From positions 1 through 15,180 of the forward strand of contig CAIYSK010000417.1 of the NCBI GenBank assembly GCA_903928835.1: a DNA stretch of 15,180 nucleotides, given 5' to 3'. Made by a program: the position numbers and the translations under genes. This stretch comes from an uncultured cyanobacterium (GTDB taxonomy: Bacteria > Cyanobacteriota > Cyanobacteriia > PCC-6307 > Cyanobiaceae). Under the pieces are notes generated by a model. It ran no database searches, had not been told where the DNA came from, and saw nothing but the letters and a program-made list of their open reading frames with translations. Shown here piece by piece: positions 1 through 7,086 of the stretch. Each line of letters begins with the position of its first letter. Position 1 is the stretch's first letter.

Positions 1-2495
1 GAGCCCTGCACGGGCTCTTGCCAAGGGAATCGGCCAGCAAGGAAGTGGATAGCGCCTGCCTCTCGGTGATTGGCTATCCCGCCTGGGCCGTCGAAGACCC
101 CCAACTGGCCGATCGCACCCGGAAGAAAATTCGGTCCGAGCTGGGCGGGGCCTATGGCTACAAACGCTTCCGCCGCGACGGTCACCAGACCGTGGTCGAA
201 GACCACACCCGCCTCCACTACGAGCGGGAAGAATTAGCGGCCTTTGAGCACATCGAATGCGAGTGGCCCCTGTTTTGGGCCTACGAATTGATCACCGCCT
301 GCTGTGAAGAGCGCTGGGAGGAAGCCCGCCAATGGCGCCAGAAACTCACCACGGTGAGCGTCACCGTGGACGGTGTCGCCCTGTTGCCCGAGCTCTACCT
401 GATTCCCAAGGGCTCCATCCAGGCGGAACGGCGCCAGCCCGGCAGCCAACCCCGCCAGGCCAACCCCAACGTGCCCCTGCTCTGGACCCAGAGCCTCACC
501 TGGCTTTCCGATCTGCTGCTGCAGGGCTTGATCACCCCAGGCGATCTCGACCCCCTCGGCAGGAGACTCGCCCATCCCTTGGGAGCCGAAAAGGTGCTGG
601 TGGCATTGGTGCCGGCCACGGCCTCGATCGCCGAAGCCCTCCACCAGGCCGGCCTACCCCTGGCCGACGACGGCGGCAACCCAATCACCATCAGCAGCTC
701 CAAAAAGCTGGCCCAACGCATGGCCCAGGTGGGTGCCAACGCCAAGCTCGGGCTTTCGGGCCATCCGCCCGTACGCATGGAAACCATGGCTACGGCGCGG
801 CTTTACCGGCACCAGGGTCCCGCCGGCAGCGAATGCATGGCCTTTTTACCTGCGGTGCTGGAAGAGGGCACGTTCTACTTGGCTGACGATCCCGTGCAAT
901 TGATCGATGCCGTCGGGGCAGAGCTCAAGCTGCTGCAACGCCATTGGCGAGGTGGCGGGGCCCCACTGCTGCTCATTCCGGTAGCCGAAGGGGCCTTCAA
1001 GGCCAACTCCGACGCCTTTATTCAGCTTGGACATCAGCTCAGCACTGGCCAACTTGAAAGGGTGGCAGTGCAGTTAGCAAGCTTGGCGGAGCTGAAGGAT
1101 CAAGCCTGCTGGATTGACCTGCCAGCCCAGGCAAGCGCCCCACGGGTCGCATCAACGGCGCCATCAACGCCCCTACGCGCCAGTACGAGCCAACCACCCC
1201 TCTCTGCCGAAGAGGAGCTGGCGCTCGAGCGCCAGGAGATCAGCATTGGCGATTTAGCCGATCGCCTCTGGCGGAGCACCTCACTGCACGAGCAAAGCGA
1301 AGTGCTGGAACAGCTGGTGCGACGCCTGGGGGTTGAAGCCCAGCTCCACGGCCCCAATGCCGTCCAAGCCGTCAGGCTCCAGGAGCTGCTGGAGGAGGTG
1401 TACCGCCGGGCGCTGGCCGAAGCCAACTGGGATGTGGTGCGCCGGGTGGCGGGCTCCATGCAAATGGTCCACCCCCAGCTGGAAGACGCCCTGACCGACC
1501 TGTTGGTGCGCCAGAAGCAGGTGGTGGTGGGCAGGAATTACACCAACGACTCCCTGATCAGCACCCCCCAGGGCAGTGGCGCCATTGCGGCCATGATCCG
1601 CCAGTTCAGCGGGGAAGACGGCAGGGAGTGGATGCTGCAGCAGGAGCTGCTCCTAGCCCTTGATGGCCTGGCGCGCCACGAACCAGCCCTCTTCAGTGGC
1701 AGCCTCACGCTGCAGCTTGGTCAACTCCTGCTCCTGCTCACCAGTGAGCTGGCCGCGGAGGACGATCTCTCTCCCATCGATGCCTTTGAAGCGCTGTGCA
1801 GCCAGCCACCCCATGCCATTCGCCGGCGGCTGCGGGCCGTGCTGGCCGACGTGGAGCACGCCAGGGCCTCCCTGAAGCGCAAGGAGCAACTGCATCTGCG
1901 CGGCAGGGTGCTGTGGCAGGTGCCCGACCCCCTCGAGGAGTTACCCAAAGGTGGCTGTTGGCTGCAGCACCGCATGCGGCTCGGCGCCCTTGGCCGGGTG
2001 CCCCGGGATTTCTACCCGGGCATTTGGGATCTCCTGCATCACTGCCGCGGCCTGGTGATTGGGGACAAACTCGAGAAACGCAACCGGCTCGAAAGCGCCC
2101 CATTACTGAGTGAAAAAACCCCGGGAGAGCGCAATTTTGCGGCGCTAGTAGAACACCTGCTCAGCAAAATCGAGGCCTCCGAATACCGCCAGCTCTGCAC
2201 CGAAACCCTGGTCACCTTGATGGCCTTTTTCGGAGCCAACCCCAGCGTGCGCTTCGATGACGACCTCGCCCTCGACGTGGTGATTGGCCACGCCGTCCGG
2301 GTGGGCTGGCAGATTCAGAACCCCGAAATTGCCGCCGAGCTCTACGGTCAGCACAAGGCGGAAGCCTGGGATGGGTTCTATCGCGCATCGCCGGCAGCGT
2401 GCCGCCGCTGGCAACTTGAAGCACTCAAGCAACTGACAACTGCTTCAAGCGAGGCTGCTTCAAGTGAGGTTGCTTCAAGTGAGGCTTCTGGCTAA
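1..2495 (+). CDS. GH15 / phosphorylase kinase alpha-beta subunit-like protein, 5'-truncated by the window edge
   Basis: The reading frame is open from the first complete codon at base 3, so the gene starts upstream and 830 residues are visible. The opening residues LLPRESASKEVDSACLSVIG, then YPAWAVEDP, an RKKI..ELGGAYGYKRFRRDG stretch and FEHIECEWPLFWAYELI, closely resemble animal phosphorylase kinase alpha/beta subunits (family pattern recalled: LLPRES.SKEVDAALLSVI and ENIECEWPLFW). This half therefore belongs to the glucoamylase-like (alpha/alpha)6 toroid and the PhK C-terminal region. In animals the subunits regulate glycogen phosphorylase kinase. The role in bacteria is not clear to me, and no kinase gamma subunit is visible here. 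The missing N-terminal part would carry most of the GH15 active site, so catalysis cannot be judged. The last 17 residues are Ala/Ser/Glu-rich and come from a 15-base tandem repeat. It ends 10 bases before the convergent oxidoreductase gene, with no terminator-like hairpin between them. The family call is firm; the function is not. Confidence 0.85.
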   Translation, partial: ALHGLLPRESASKEVDSACLSVIGYPAWAVEDPQLADRTRKKIRSELGGAYGYKRFRRDGHQTVVEDHTRLHYEREELAAFEHIECEWPLFWAYELITACCEERWEEARQWRQKLTTVSVTVDGVALLPELYLIPKGSIQAERRQPGSQPRQANPNVPLLWTQSLTWLSDLLLQGLITPGDLDPLGRRLAHPLGAEKVLVALVPATASIAEALHQAGLPLADDGGNPITISSSKKLAQRMAQVGANAKLGLSGHPPVRMETMATARLYRHQGPAGSECMAFLPAVLEEGTFYLADDPVQLIDAVGAELKLLQRHWRGGGAPLLLIPVAEGAFKANSDAFIQLGHQLSTGQLERVAVQLASLAELKDQACWIDLPAQASAPRVASTAPSTPLRASTSQPPLSAEEELALERQEISIGDLADRLWRSTSLHEQSEVLEQLVRRLGVEAQLHGPNAVQAVRLQELLEEVYRRALAEANWDVVRRVAGSMQMVHPQLEDALTDLLVRQKQVVVGRNYTNDSLISTPQGSGAIAAMIRQFSGEDGREWMLQQELLLALDGLARHEPALFSGSLTLQLGQLLLLLTSELAAEDDLSPIDAFEALCSQPPHAIRRRLRAVLADVEHARASLKRKEQLHLRGRVLWQVPDPLEELPKGGCWLQHRMRLGALGRVPRDFYPGIWDLLHHCRGLVIGDKLEKRNRLESAPLLSEKTPGERNFAALVEHLLSKIEASEYRQLCTETLVTLMAFFGANPSVRFDDDLALDVVIGHAVRVGWQIQNPEIAAELYGQHKAEAWDGFYRASPAACRRWQLEALKQLTTASSEAASSEVASSEASG
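2442..2486 (+). repeat. In-frame 15-base minisatellite, three copies, at the C-terminus of the GH15/PhK-like gene
   Basis: Three adjacent 15-base units start at 2442, 2457 and 2472 (GCTTCAAGYGAGGYT, Y = C or T). They differ only at the ninth and fourteenth bases and encode ASSEA, ASSEV and ASSEA. The unit is a multiple of three, so copy-number change keeps the frame and only lengthens an acidic, probably disordered tail before the stop codon at 2493-2495. Confidence 0.95.
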
Positions 2496-2505
2496 GCGAT
2501 ACGGC

Positions 2506-3498
2506 CTAAATCGGTGCCTCCAGGCTCATGCTCAAGCTGGGCTGCTCCACGCACTGCTCAATCAAATCGGCCAGCAACAGGGCCCGGGACGCTTGCAAGC
2601 CGCCCACCGCGGGTTTTTCGGCACCTCGGACGCACTGCAAAAAATGCTCCAGCTCGGCATAGAGGGGTTCAATCGAGGTGGTGCTCACCTCCTCGATCAC
2701 CCCGTCGGAGCGATAGACCAGCTCGCCATGGTCGGCGCTAACCGACTCATGGGCGCGTCGATGAATGTGGAGCGTTCGGTTGAGGAAATCAGTTTCGACC
2801 AGGCTGCCGCGGCAATGGGCACTGAGGCTGCGGATCTTGCGATGGGCCATCTTGCTGGCCGTGAGGCTTGCCACCACCCCATTGGCAAAGCCCAGGGTGG
2901 CATTGACGTAATCAATCGGGCCGTCCGCACTGCGGCCGCCGGCCGCAGCCAGGCGCACCACCTGAGCGCCAGCCAACTCCAACACCAAATCGATGTCGTG
3001 AATCATCAAATCCAGCACCACTGACACGTCATTGGCGCGATCAGCATTGGGACTGTGGCGCCGGGCCTCAAGCACCACCACCTCTTCGTTGGCGGTGACC
3101 TTGACCAGCTCTCGGAAAGCGGGGTTAAACCGCTCGATGTGGCCTACCTGCAAGAGCCGGCCAGCCGCTTCAGCGGCGCGGATCAAATCGGCGGCCTCCT
3201 CTTGGCTCGCGGCAATCGGCTTTTCGATCAGCACATCCACGCCTGCCTCCAGGCAGGCCAGTCCCACCCGGTGGTGCAGCAGGGTCGGAACAGCGATACA
3301 AACCGCATCGACCTCAGGGAGCATGGCCTCGTAGGAGGAAAACCAGCGGCAGCCAAATTGCTCGGTCGCCAAGGTGCCCCGGACCTGGTCAGGGTCTGCC
3401 ACCCCAACGAGCTCAGCGTCCTTGATGAGACTCAGCACCCTGGCGTGGTGCCAACCCATGTTGCCAATGCCAATGACACCCACACGCACAGGGTTCAT
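2506..3498 (-). CDS. Gfo/Idh/MocA family NAD(P)-dependent oxidoreductase
   Basis: A 330-residue protein, normal for the family. The N-terminal Rossmann fold has GIGNMG at residues 10-15 for the dinucleotide, followed by an EKP motif at 92-94, whose Lys is usually catalytic. GHIERFNP at 119-126 and DLMIHDID at 163-170 supply the family's C-terminal catalytic His/Asp. GHxERFNP resembles sugar-nucleotide dehydrogenases of this superfamily such as UDP-GlcNAc 3-dehydrogenases, so a nucleotide-sugar substrate is my guess. The family is too diverse to name one. I chose the ATG at 3498 because the Rossmann strand begins directly after it. An upstream in-frame TTG at 3537 would add 13 residues and leave a 7-base gap to the preceding gene. 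It lies 46 bases downstream of the CNNM/CorC-type gene (7 from the TTG) on the same strand, and is probably the last gene of that unit. Confidence 0.9.
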   Translation of the reverse strand: MNPVRVGVIGIGNMGWHHARVLSLIKDAELVGVADPDQVRGTLATEQFGCRWFSSYEAMLPEVDAVCIAVPTLLHHRVGLACLEAGVDVLIEKPIAASQEEAADLIRAAEAAGRLLQVGHIERFNPAFRELVKVTANEEVVVLEARRHSPNADRANDVSVVLDLMIHDIDLVLELAGAQVVRLAAAGGRSADGPIDYVNATLGFANGVVASLTASKMAHRKIRSLSAHCRGSLVETDFLNRTLHIHRRAHESVSADHGELVYRSDGVIEEVSTTSIEPLYAELEHFLQCVRGAEKPAVGGLQASRALLLADLIEQCVEQPSLSMSLEAPI

Positions 3499-3544
3499 GG
3501 CCAAGGCACTAAGAACATTTTGATTATCGACGATCAAGGGCCAC

Positions 3545-4873
3545 TCAAGGGCCAGCAGGCCGATCAGGCGCCTCGGCCCGACGCCGGTCTAGTTCGACAC
3601 GCTCGATCTCAACCCGCTCGATCCGGGGACCATCCATCGCCACCACCCGGTATTGATACCCCTTCCAGCGCAAGCCCTCCCCCGGGGCCGGTATGTGCTG
3701 CAGACGCTCCAACAAAAAGCCCGCCAGGGTGTGATGGCCATCGGCTTCAGGCAACTGCAATCCCAACTGGCGATTCAGCTCAAAGATCTCCAAATCACCC
3801 GCCACCGACCAGAACGATTCCCGCAATTGCTGGAGGTCGGCCGCCGCCGCGAGGGGGTTGTCATCCTCGCCAACAATTTCGCTGGTGAGGTCGGCCACGG
3901 TGACCAACCCCTCGGTGCCGCCATGCTCATCCACCACAACAAGCAACGGCTGACCGCTGCGAATCAAGGGCAGCAAATTGGCTAACGGGGTGCTCTCCTG
4001 CACCAGGGCCACTGGAAAGATATAGGGAGCCAAAGGGGTGTCGGCTTGCAATTCCCCGCGGGCAATCGGATCAGCCAAGCGCCGCAAATCAAGCACCCCC
4101 CGCACATCATCGAGGGAACTGCCAATCACTGGAAAACGAGCGTGGGCCGTCTCGTGGACCTCACGCATCATGGCCGCGAAGGTCACCTCAAGGGGCAAGG
4201 TGACCATCCCAGAGCGGGGAACCATGACCTCCCGAACCAGGGTGTCGCGCAATGAGAAAACCCCTTCAAGGATGTTGCGCTCATCGGGCATCAAGCCTGT
4301 GACACTGCCGGTTTCAATCAGGGTTTCCAGTTCGCCCGCCGATAACACCGGCACCCATTCATCCCAATTACGGGGCAGGCCCAGCAGCCGCAGCAGCAGG
4401 CCATTCACCCGTTCAATCAGGGTGAGCAAGGGCGCCAGGGTACGGCTGACCGAATCCAGCAGAGGGGCCAACCGCAGGGCCGAGGCCTCCGGGCGATGCA
4501 GCACCCAGGCTTTCGGCACCAGCCCACCAAACAGGGTGGCCAACAGCACCACCACCAGGAACACGACCCCATCCACTGCCCCCTGGGGCACCACCGCACT
4601 GAAACCGGCGCTCTTCAATGCACGCACCAGCTGTTCAGCGACCCCACGGCCGGCCCAGCCGAGCGCCACCAGGGCCAGGGCTGCTCCCAGCTGGGTTGCC
4701 ACCAGCACCCGCCGGAGCCGGAATTGAAGCTTGGCCACGGCATGGGCCCCCGGCTCACCGGCCTCCTCAAGCTGCCTGACCCGACTGGGCCTGAGGCGAA
4801 TCAGGGCGAATTCCCCTGCCGCAAAGAAGGCCAAAAGGGCCAAAAGCACGGCCAGGGCCAGAAGAGTGATCAC
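3545..4873 (-). CDS. CNNM/CorC (HlyC) family membrane protein with tandem CBS domains
   Basis: This 442-residue protein has the order typical of putative divalent-cation transporters of the CNNM/CorC family. A DUF21-type transmembrane region (about 1-165) contains FFAAGEFALIRLRPSRVRQL near the N-terminus. A pair of CBS domains (about 210-335) begins at REVMVPRSGM and includes VVDEHGGTEGLVTVADL at 313-329. A CorC_HlyC domain (about 348-428) follows. CBS pairs in this family bind adenine nucleotides and gate transport. One oddity is FGGLVPK at 115-121: the family usually has G-E-x-x-P-K, so Gly117 replaces a conserved Glu. The start is GTG at 4873, only 13 bases after the 3' end of a tRNA gene and with no Shine-Dalgarno sequence. 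It is very probably co-transcribed with that tRNA and with the downstream oxidoreductase. Actual ion specificity is unknown. Confidence 0.93.
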   Translation of the reverse strand: MITLLALAVLLALLAFFAAGEFALIRLRPSRVRQLEEAGEPGAHAVAKLQFRLRRVLVATQLGAALALVALGWAGRGVAEQLVRALKSAGFSAVVPQGAVDGVVFLVVVLLATLFGGLVPKAWVLHRPEASALRLAPLLDSVSRTLAPLLTLIERVNGLLLRLLGLPRNWDEWVPVLSAGELETLIETGSVTGLMPDERNILEGVFSLRDTLVREVMVPRSGMVTLPLEVTFAAMMREVHETAHARFPVIGSSLDDVRGVLDLRRLADPIARGELQADTPLAPYIFPVALVQESTPLANLLPLIRSGQPLLVVVDEHGGTEGLVTVADLTSEIVGEDDNPLAAAADLQQLRESFWSVAGDLEIFELNRQLGLQLPEADGHHTLAGFLLERLQHIPAPGEGLRWKGYQYRVVAMDGPRIERVEIERVELDRRRAEAPDRPAGP

Positions 4874-4886
4874 AGAAAGACCAAAG

Positions 4887-4959
4887 TGGGGGTCGCGAGG
4901 ATCGAACTCGCCTAAGGCGAATTATGAGTTCGCTGCATTCACCAGATTGCTAGACCCCC
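4887..4959 (-). tRNA. tRNA with CAU anticodon (elongator tRNA-Met, or tRNA-Ile2 if lysidine-modified)
   Basis: On the minus strand this folds into a complete 73-base cloverleaf. The acceptor stem GGGGGTC/GACCCCC has seven perfect pairs. The anticodon stem GCGAA/TTCGC has five pairs around the loop CTCATAA (anticodon CAT, complement of 4924-4926). The T stem GCGAG/CTCGC has the loop TTCGATC. The D stem has three pairs plus an A-A mismatch, with GG in the loop. The discriminator is A (4887) and CCA is not encoded. It is not the initiator: base pair 1-72 is G-C, and the anticodon stem lacks the three G-C pairs of initiator tRNA. Elongator Met and the Ile AUA decoder share this anticodon and I cannot separate them by eye. 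It sits between two same-strand protein genes with 14 and 13 spacer bases. Confidence 0.95.
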
Positions 4960-4973
4960 TGGATTTCCCGTGT

Positions 4974-5480
4974 CTACCACAAGCCTCGCACCGGTGCACG
5001 CAAGGAGGCCGCCGGTGCACGAAAGGAGGTTCCAGAACCCAAACTACTTGAAAACCCATTGCCCACATCGGCCGTCCGCCAGGGGATCAGCTCCCCCTGC
5101 TTCTCAAGCAACACCTGGTAGGTGTTGGCCAGGGCTGTGCCATCCCAAACGATGGTCTGGTCGGGAAACCCAAAGCCCATCACCTTGGTGCCATCGCCGC
5201 CGCCCATGGAAATCCCCAGGAGATCGGTGATTTGGTGGGTGATGTCGACGCCACGGGCGAAGGGCGCGGTGTAGGAATAAAAGCGCTGCTCCACCAGTTG
5301 GGGCGTGGTCTGAATACCACCACATCGGGTGAGTTCAACGGGTCTCATGGAGACCTGCTGCCCCTGGTGCGCCTGAGGCGCTTCGATGGTGGTTGTGCAG
5401 ACCACCGGGCCAGCCAGCGCCGGACCAGCGAGGGACGGGGACGCCATGAGAAGCATGAGCAGCCGAAGAGCCTGCGCCAT
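4974..5480 (-). CDS. Small predicted secreted/periplasmic protein of unknown function
   Basis: A 168-residue protein starting at ATG 5480. The first 23 residues have a short basic start, the hydrophobic core [17 protein letters not shown] and an A-L-A just before Gly24, which fits a Sec signal peptide cleaved after Ala23. The mature part holds two cysteines (28 and 53) that could form a disulfide, and a central segment with [20 protein letters not shown]. It resembles short conserved secreted proteins found in picocyanobacteria, some of which I recall being labelled 'Occludin/ELL family' without functional support. No enzymatic motif is visible. The C-terminus contains a 21-base tandem repeat encoding [14 protein letters not shown]. 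The stop codon is 14 bases upstream of the tRNA 5' end, so the gene may head an operon that includes the tRNA. It is divergent from pyrE. The signal peptide is well supported; the function is unknown. Confidence 0.8.
   Translation of the reverse strand: MAQALRLLMLLMASPSLAGPALAGPVVCTTTIEAPQAHQGQQVSMRPVELTRCGGIQTTPQLVEQRFYSYTAPFARGVDITHQITDLLGISMGGGDGTKVMGFGFPDQTIVWDGTALANTYQVLLEKQGELIPWRTADVGNGFSSSLGSGTSFRAPAASLRAPVRGLW
4991..5032. repeat. Two-copy 21-base tandem repeat in the C-terminal coding region of the secreted protein
   Basis: Units at 4991-5011 and 5012-5032 share the core CCGGTGCACGNAAGGAGG and match at 17 of 21 positions. On the coding (minus) strand they encode SFRAPAA and SLRAPVR, so the duplication is in frame and lies in the last 20 residues of the protein. 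Confidence 0.9.
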
Positions 5481-5530
5481 CGATCGGACCGAGCTGCACG
5501 CAAACTAGGCACCAAGTCGCTCCCGCACCA
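5481..5530. promoter_or_regulatory. Divergent intergenic region between the secreted-protein gene and pyrE
   Basis: These 50 bases separate two divergent starts (89 bases if pyrE uses the ATG at 5570), so promoters for both directions must lie here or inside the genes. I see no convincing -35/-10 pair, operator palindrome or Shine-Dalgarno on either side. The assignment rests on gene orientation only. Confidence 0.4.
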
Positions 5531-6118
5531 GTGGTCTCTCCGCTGTCCCTCCCAGCAACTCCCGCCGCCATGCGGGACACGTTGCTGCCTTTGCTAGCCC
5601 AAAAGGCCTACCGGCATGGGCAATTCACCCTGGCCTCCGGCCGCACCAGTGATCACTACGTCAATTGCAAGCCGGTGAGTTTGAGCGGCGAGGGGCTAGC
5701 CCTGCTCGGAGCCCTGATGCTGGAGCAGGTGGAGGAGACTGCTGTGGCGGTGGCGGGTCTGACCCTGGGTGCCGATCCCCTGGTGAGCGCCGTGGCCCTG
5801 CGAGCCGCCCTGGATGGTCGCAACCTCGACGCCTTGATCGTGCGCAAGGAAGCCAAAGGCCATGGCACCGGAGCCTGGCTGGAGGGCCCTTTGCCAGAGC
5901 CAGGGAGCCACATCACGGTGCTCGAAGACGTGGTCACCACGGGGGGCTCGTCCCTCAAGGCGGTCAACCAGTTGCGGGAGGCCGGCTATCAGGTTGGGCG
6001 GGTGGTGACCATTGTGGATCGCCAGGAAGGCGGCCTCGAGGCCATGACCGCGGCGGGCCTGGAAATGCGGAGCCTCTTTTTGCTGGATGAGATCGCCGCC
6101 AGCTCTGCGGCCCAATGA
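5531..6118 (+). CDS. pyrE: Orotate phosphoribosyltransferase
   Basis: This enzyme joins orotate to PRPP to make OMP in de novo pyrimidine synthesis, in the cytoplasm. At 195 residues it has the family's usual size. The PRPP-binding motif [12 protein letters not shown] lies at residues 130-141, and the mobile catalytic loop VRKEAKGHG at 104-112 contains the conserved Lys and His residues. The N-terminal [20 protein letters not shown] is typical of cyanobacterial PyrE. The start is uncertain: GTG at 5531 gives the length above, while ATG at 5570 (residue 14) also leaves the fold intact, and neither has a Shine-Dalgarno sequence. The stop overlaps the ygfZ start as ATGA, so the two are translationally coupled and form one operon. 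All key motifs are intact. Confidence 0.97.
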   Translation: MVSPLSLPATPAAMRDTLLPLLAQKAYRHGQFTLASGRTSDHYVNCKPVSLSGEGLALLGALMLEQVEETAVAVAGLTLGADPLVSAVALRAALDGRNLDALIVRKEAKGHGTGAWLEGPLPEPGSHITVLEDVVTTGGSSLKAVNQLREAGYQVGRVVTIVDRQEGGLEAMTAAGLEMRSLFLLDEIAASSAAQ

Positions 6119-7086
6119 AGACCCCTTGGGATTGGCAGCCCGGCCAAGCCAGCCAGATCGAGCAAGCCGTGAGCCTGCTCCGCCTCGAAGGCGCTGACAC
6201 CCGCCGCTTTTTGCATGGGCAAACCAGTGCCGCCATCGAAACAGCCCCTGCTGGAGCATGGATCCCGAGCTGCAGCATCAGCCCCACGGCCCGGATGCGG
6301 GCCCTGGTGGAGGTGCTGCTGGATCCATCCGAGAGCGCCCCTACCGACTCAAGTGAGATCACAAAGCCGGGCGCCTGGCTGGTGATCCATGGCATCCCGC
6401 CGGAAGCCGCTGCAGGGGTGCGTCAAAGCCTCGATCGGGTGCTGTTCCCCGCCGACCAGGTTCACCTGGGTGCCCTGGAAACGGCGAACCTGATCACTCC
6501 TGTGGGACCTGGCACTGCCGAACTCCCCGCGGGCCCCAAGGGCGCCTGGCAGACCCTTGAAGCAGGTGCGGGCTGGTTGCTCGGCCACCAAGTTCTGCTG
6601 CGTCAAGGCAGCGTGGCTCCGGCCTGGTTGGCAGAGCGGGCCCTTTTGTCAGCCCCAGACCACGAGCGCTGGAGGATTCAACAGGCCATCCCTGCAGCAC
6701 CCGGCGAGCTCACTGACGACACCAACCCCTTCGAGCTGGGGCTGGCCGAGCGGGTGAGCCTCAACAAGGGTTGCTATGTGGGCCAGGAAACCCTGGCCAA
6801 ACTCTCCACCTACGACGGCGTCAAACAGCAGCTGCGGCGTTGGAGTTGGACGTCCCGAACTGGGGAACAGGCTGGGGAGCCGCCAGCAGCCCTCACACCC
6901 GGCACCACCCTGTACACCCGGGATGCCCCCGGCGACGGCACCAGCAGGGCCGGGGTGATCAGCTCCAGCCTGGAGCTCGGGGATGGGACCTGGATTGGCC
7001 TGGCCCTGGTGCGCAAGCAAGCCTTGGGGCAGCCGGTGCTTCAGGCCGGCGATGGCCCCCGGCCAGCCACCCTCTTGCTGTCTTGA
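6115..7086 (+). CDS. ygfZ: YgfZ/GcvT-like folate-binding protein (Fe-S cluster maintenance)
   Basis: YgfZ-type proteins bind tetrahydrofolate with a GcvT-like fold and help build or repair Fe-S clusters. The defining signature K-G-C-Y-V-G-Q-E is at residues 218-225 with its conserved Cys220, followed by a [18 protein letters not shown] segment. The N-terminal [20 protein letters not shown] matches the start of the GcvT-like fold. At 323 residues the length is normal. It lacks the full glycine-cleavage T-protein architecture, so aminomethyltransferase activity is unlikely even though such proteins are often labelled that way. Its ATG overlaps the pyrE stop by four bases. The last 46 bases overlap the 3' end of the convergent TM0106-type gene. 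Confidence 0.92.
   Translation: MKTPWDWQPGQASQIEQAVSLLRLEGADTRRFLHGQTSAAIETAPAGAWIPSCSISPTARMRALVEVLLDPSESAPTDSSEITKPGAWLVIHGIPPEAAAGVRQSLDRVLFPADQVHLGALETANLITPVGPGTAELPAGPKGAWQTLEAGAGWLLGHQVLLRQGSVAPAWLAERALLSAPDHERWRIQQAIPAAPGELTDDTNPFELGLAERVSLNKGCYVGQETLAKLSTYDGVKQQLRRWSWTSRTGEQAGEPPAALTPGTTLYTRDAPGDGTSRAGVISSSLELGDGTWIGLALVRKQALGQPVLQAGDGPRPATLLLS

Noticed and set aside
18..20. TTG as the start of the first gene
   Set aside because: The frame is open through the window edge, and the codons before it (ALHGLL) continue the conserved LLPRES motif, so this is an internal codon.
3055..3888. Long plus-strand open frame (277 codons) opposite the oxidoreductase and CNNM/CorC genes
   Set aside because: It spans two well-supported genes on the other strand and has low-complexity Pro/Ala/Gly/Gln composition. 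It is expected in GC-rich DNA where antisense stop codons are rare.
5023..5030. Perfect Shine-Dalgarno-like AAGGAGGT on the plus strand
   Set aside because: No credible gene starts just downstream. The bases are part of the 21-base repeat in the minus-strand secreted-protein gene.
5109..5127. Perfect seven-pair inverted repeat CAACACC-TGGTA-GGTGTTG
   Set aside because: It lies inside the secreted-protein coding region with no U-run on either side, so it is not a convincing terminator. It is explained by codons for the conserved ANTYQVL segment.
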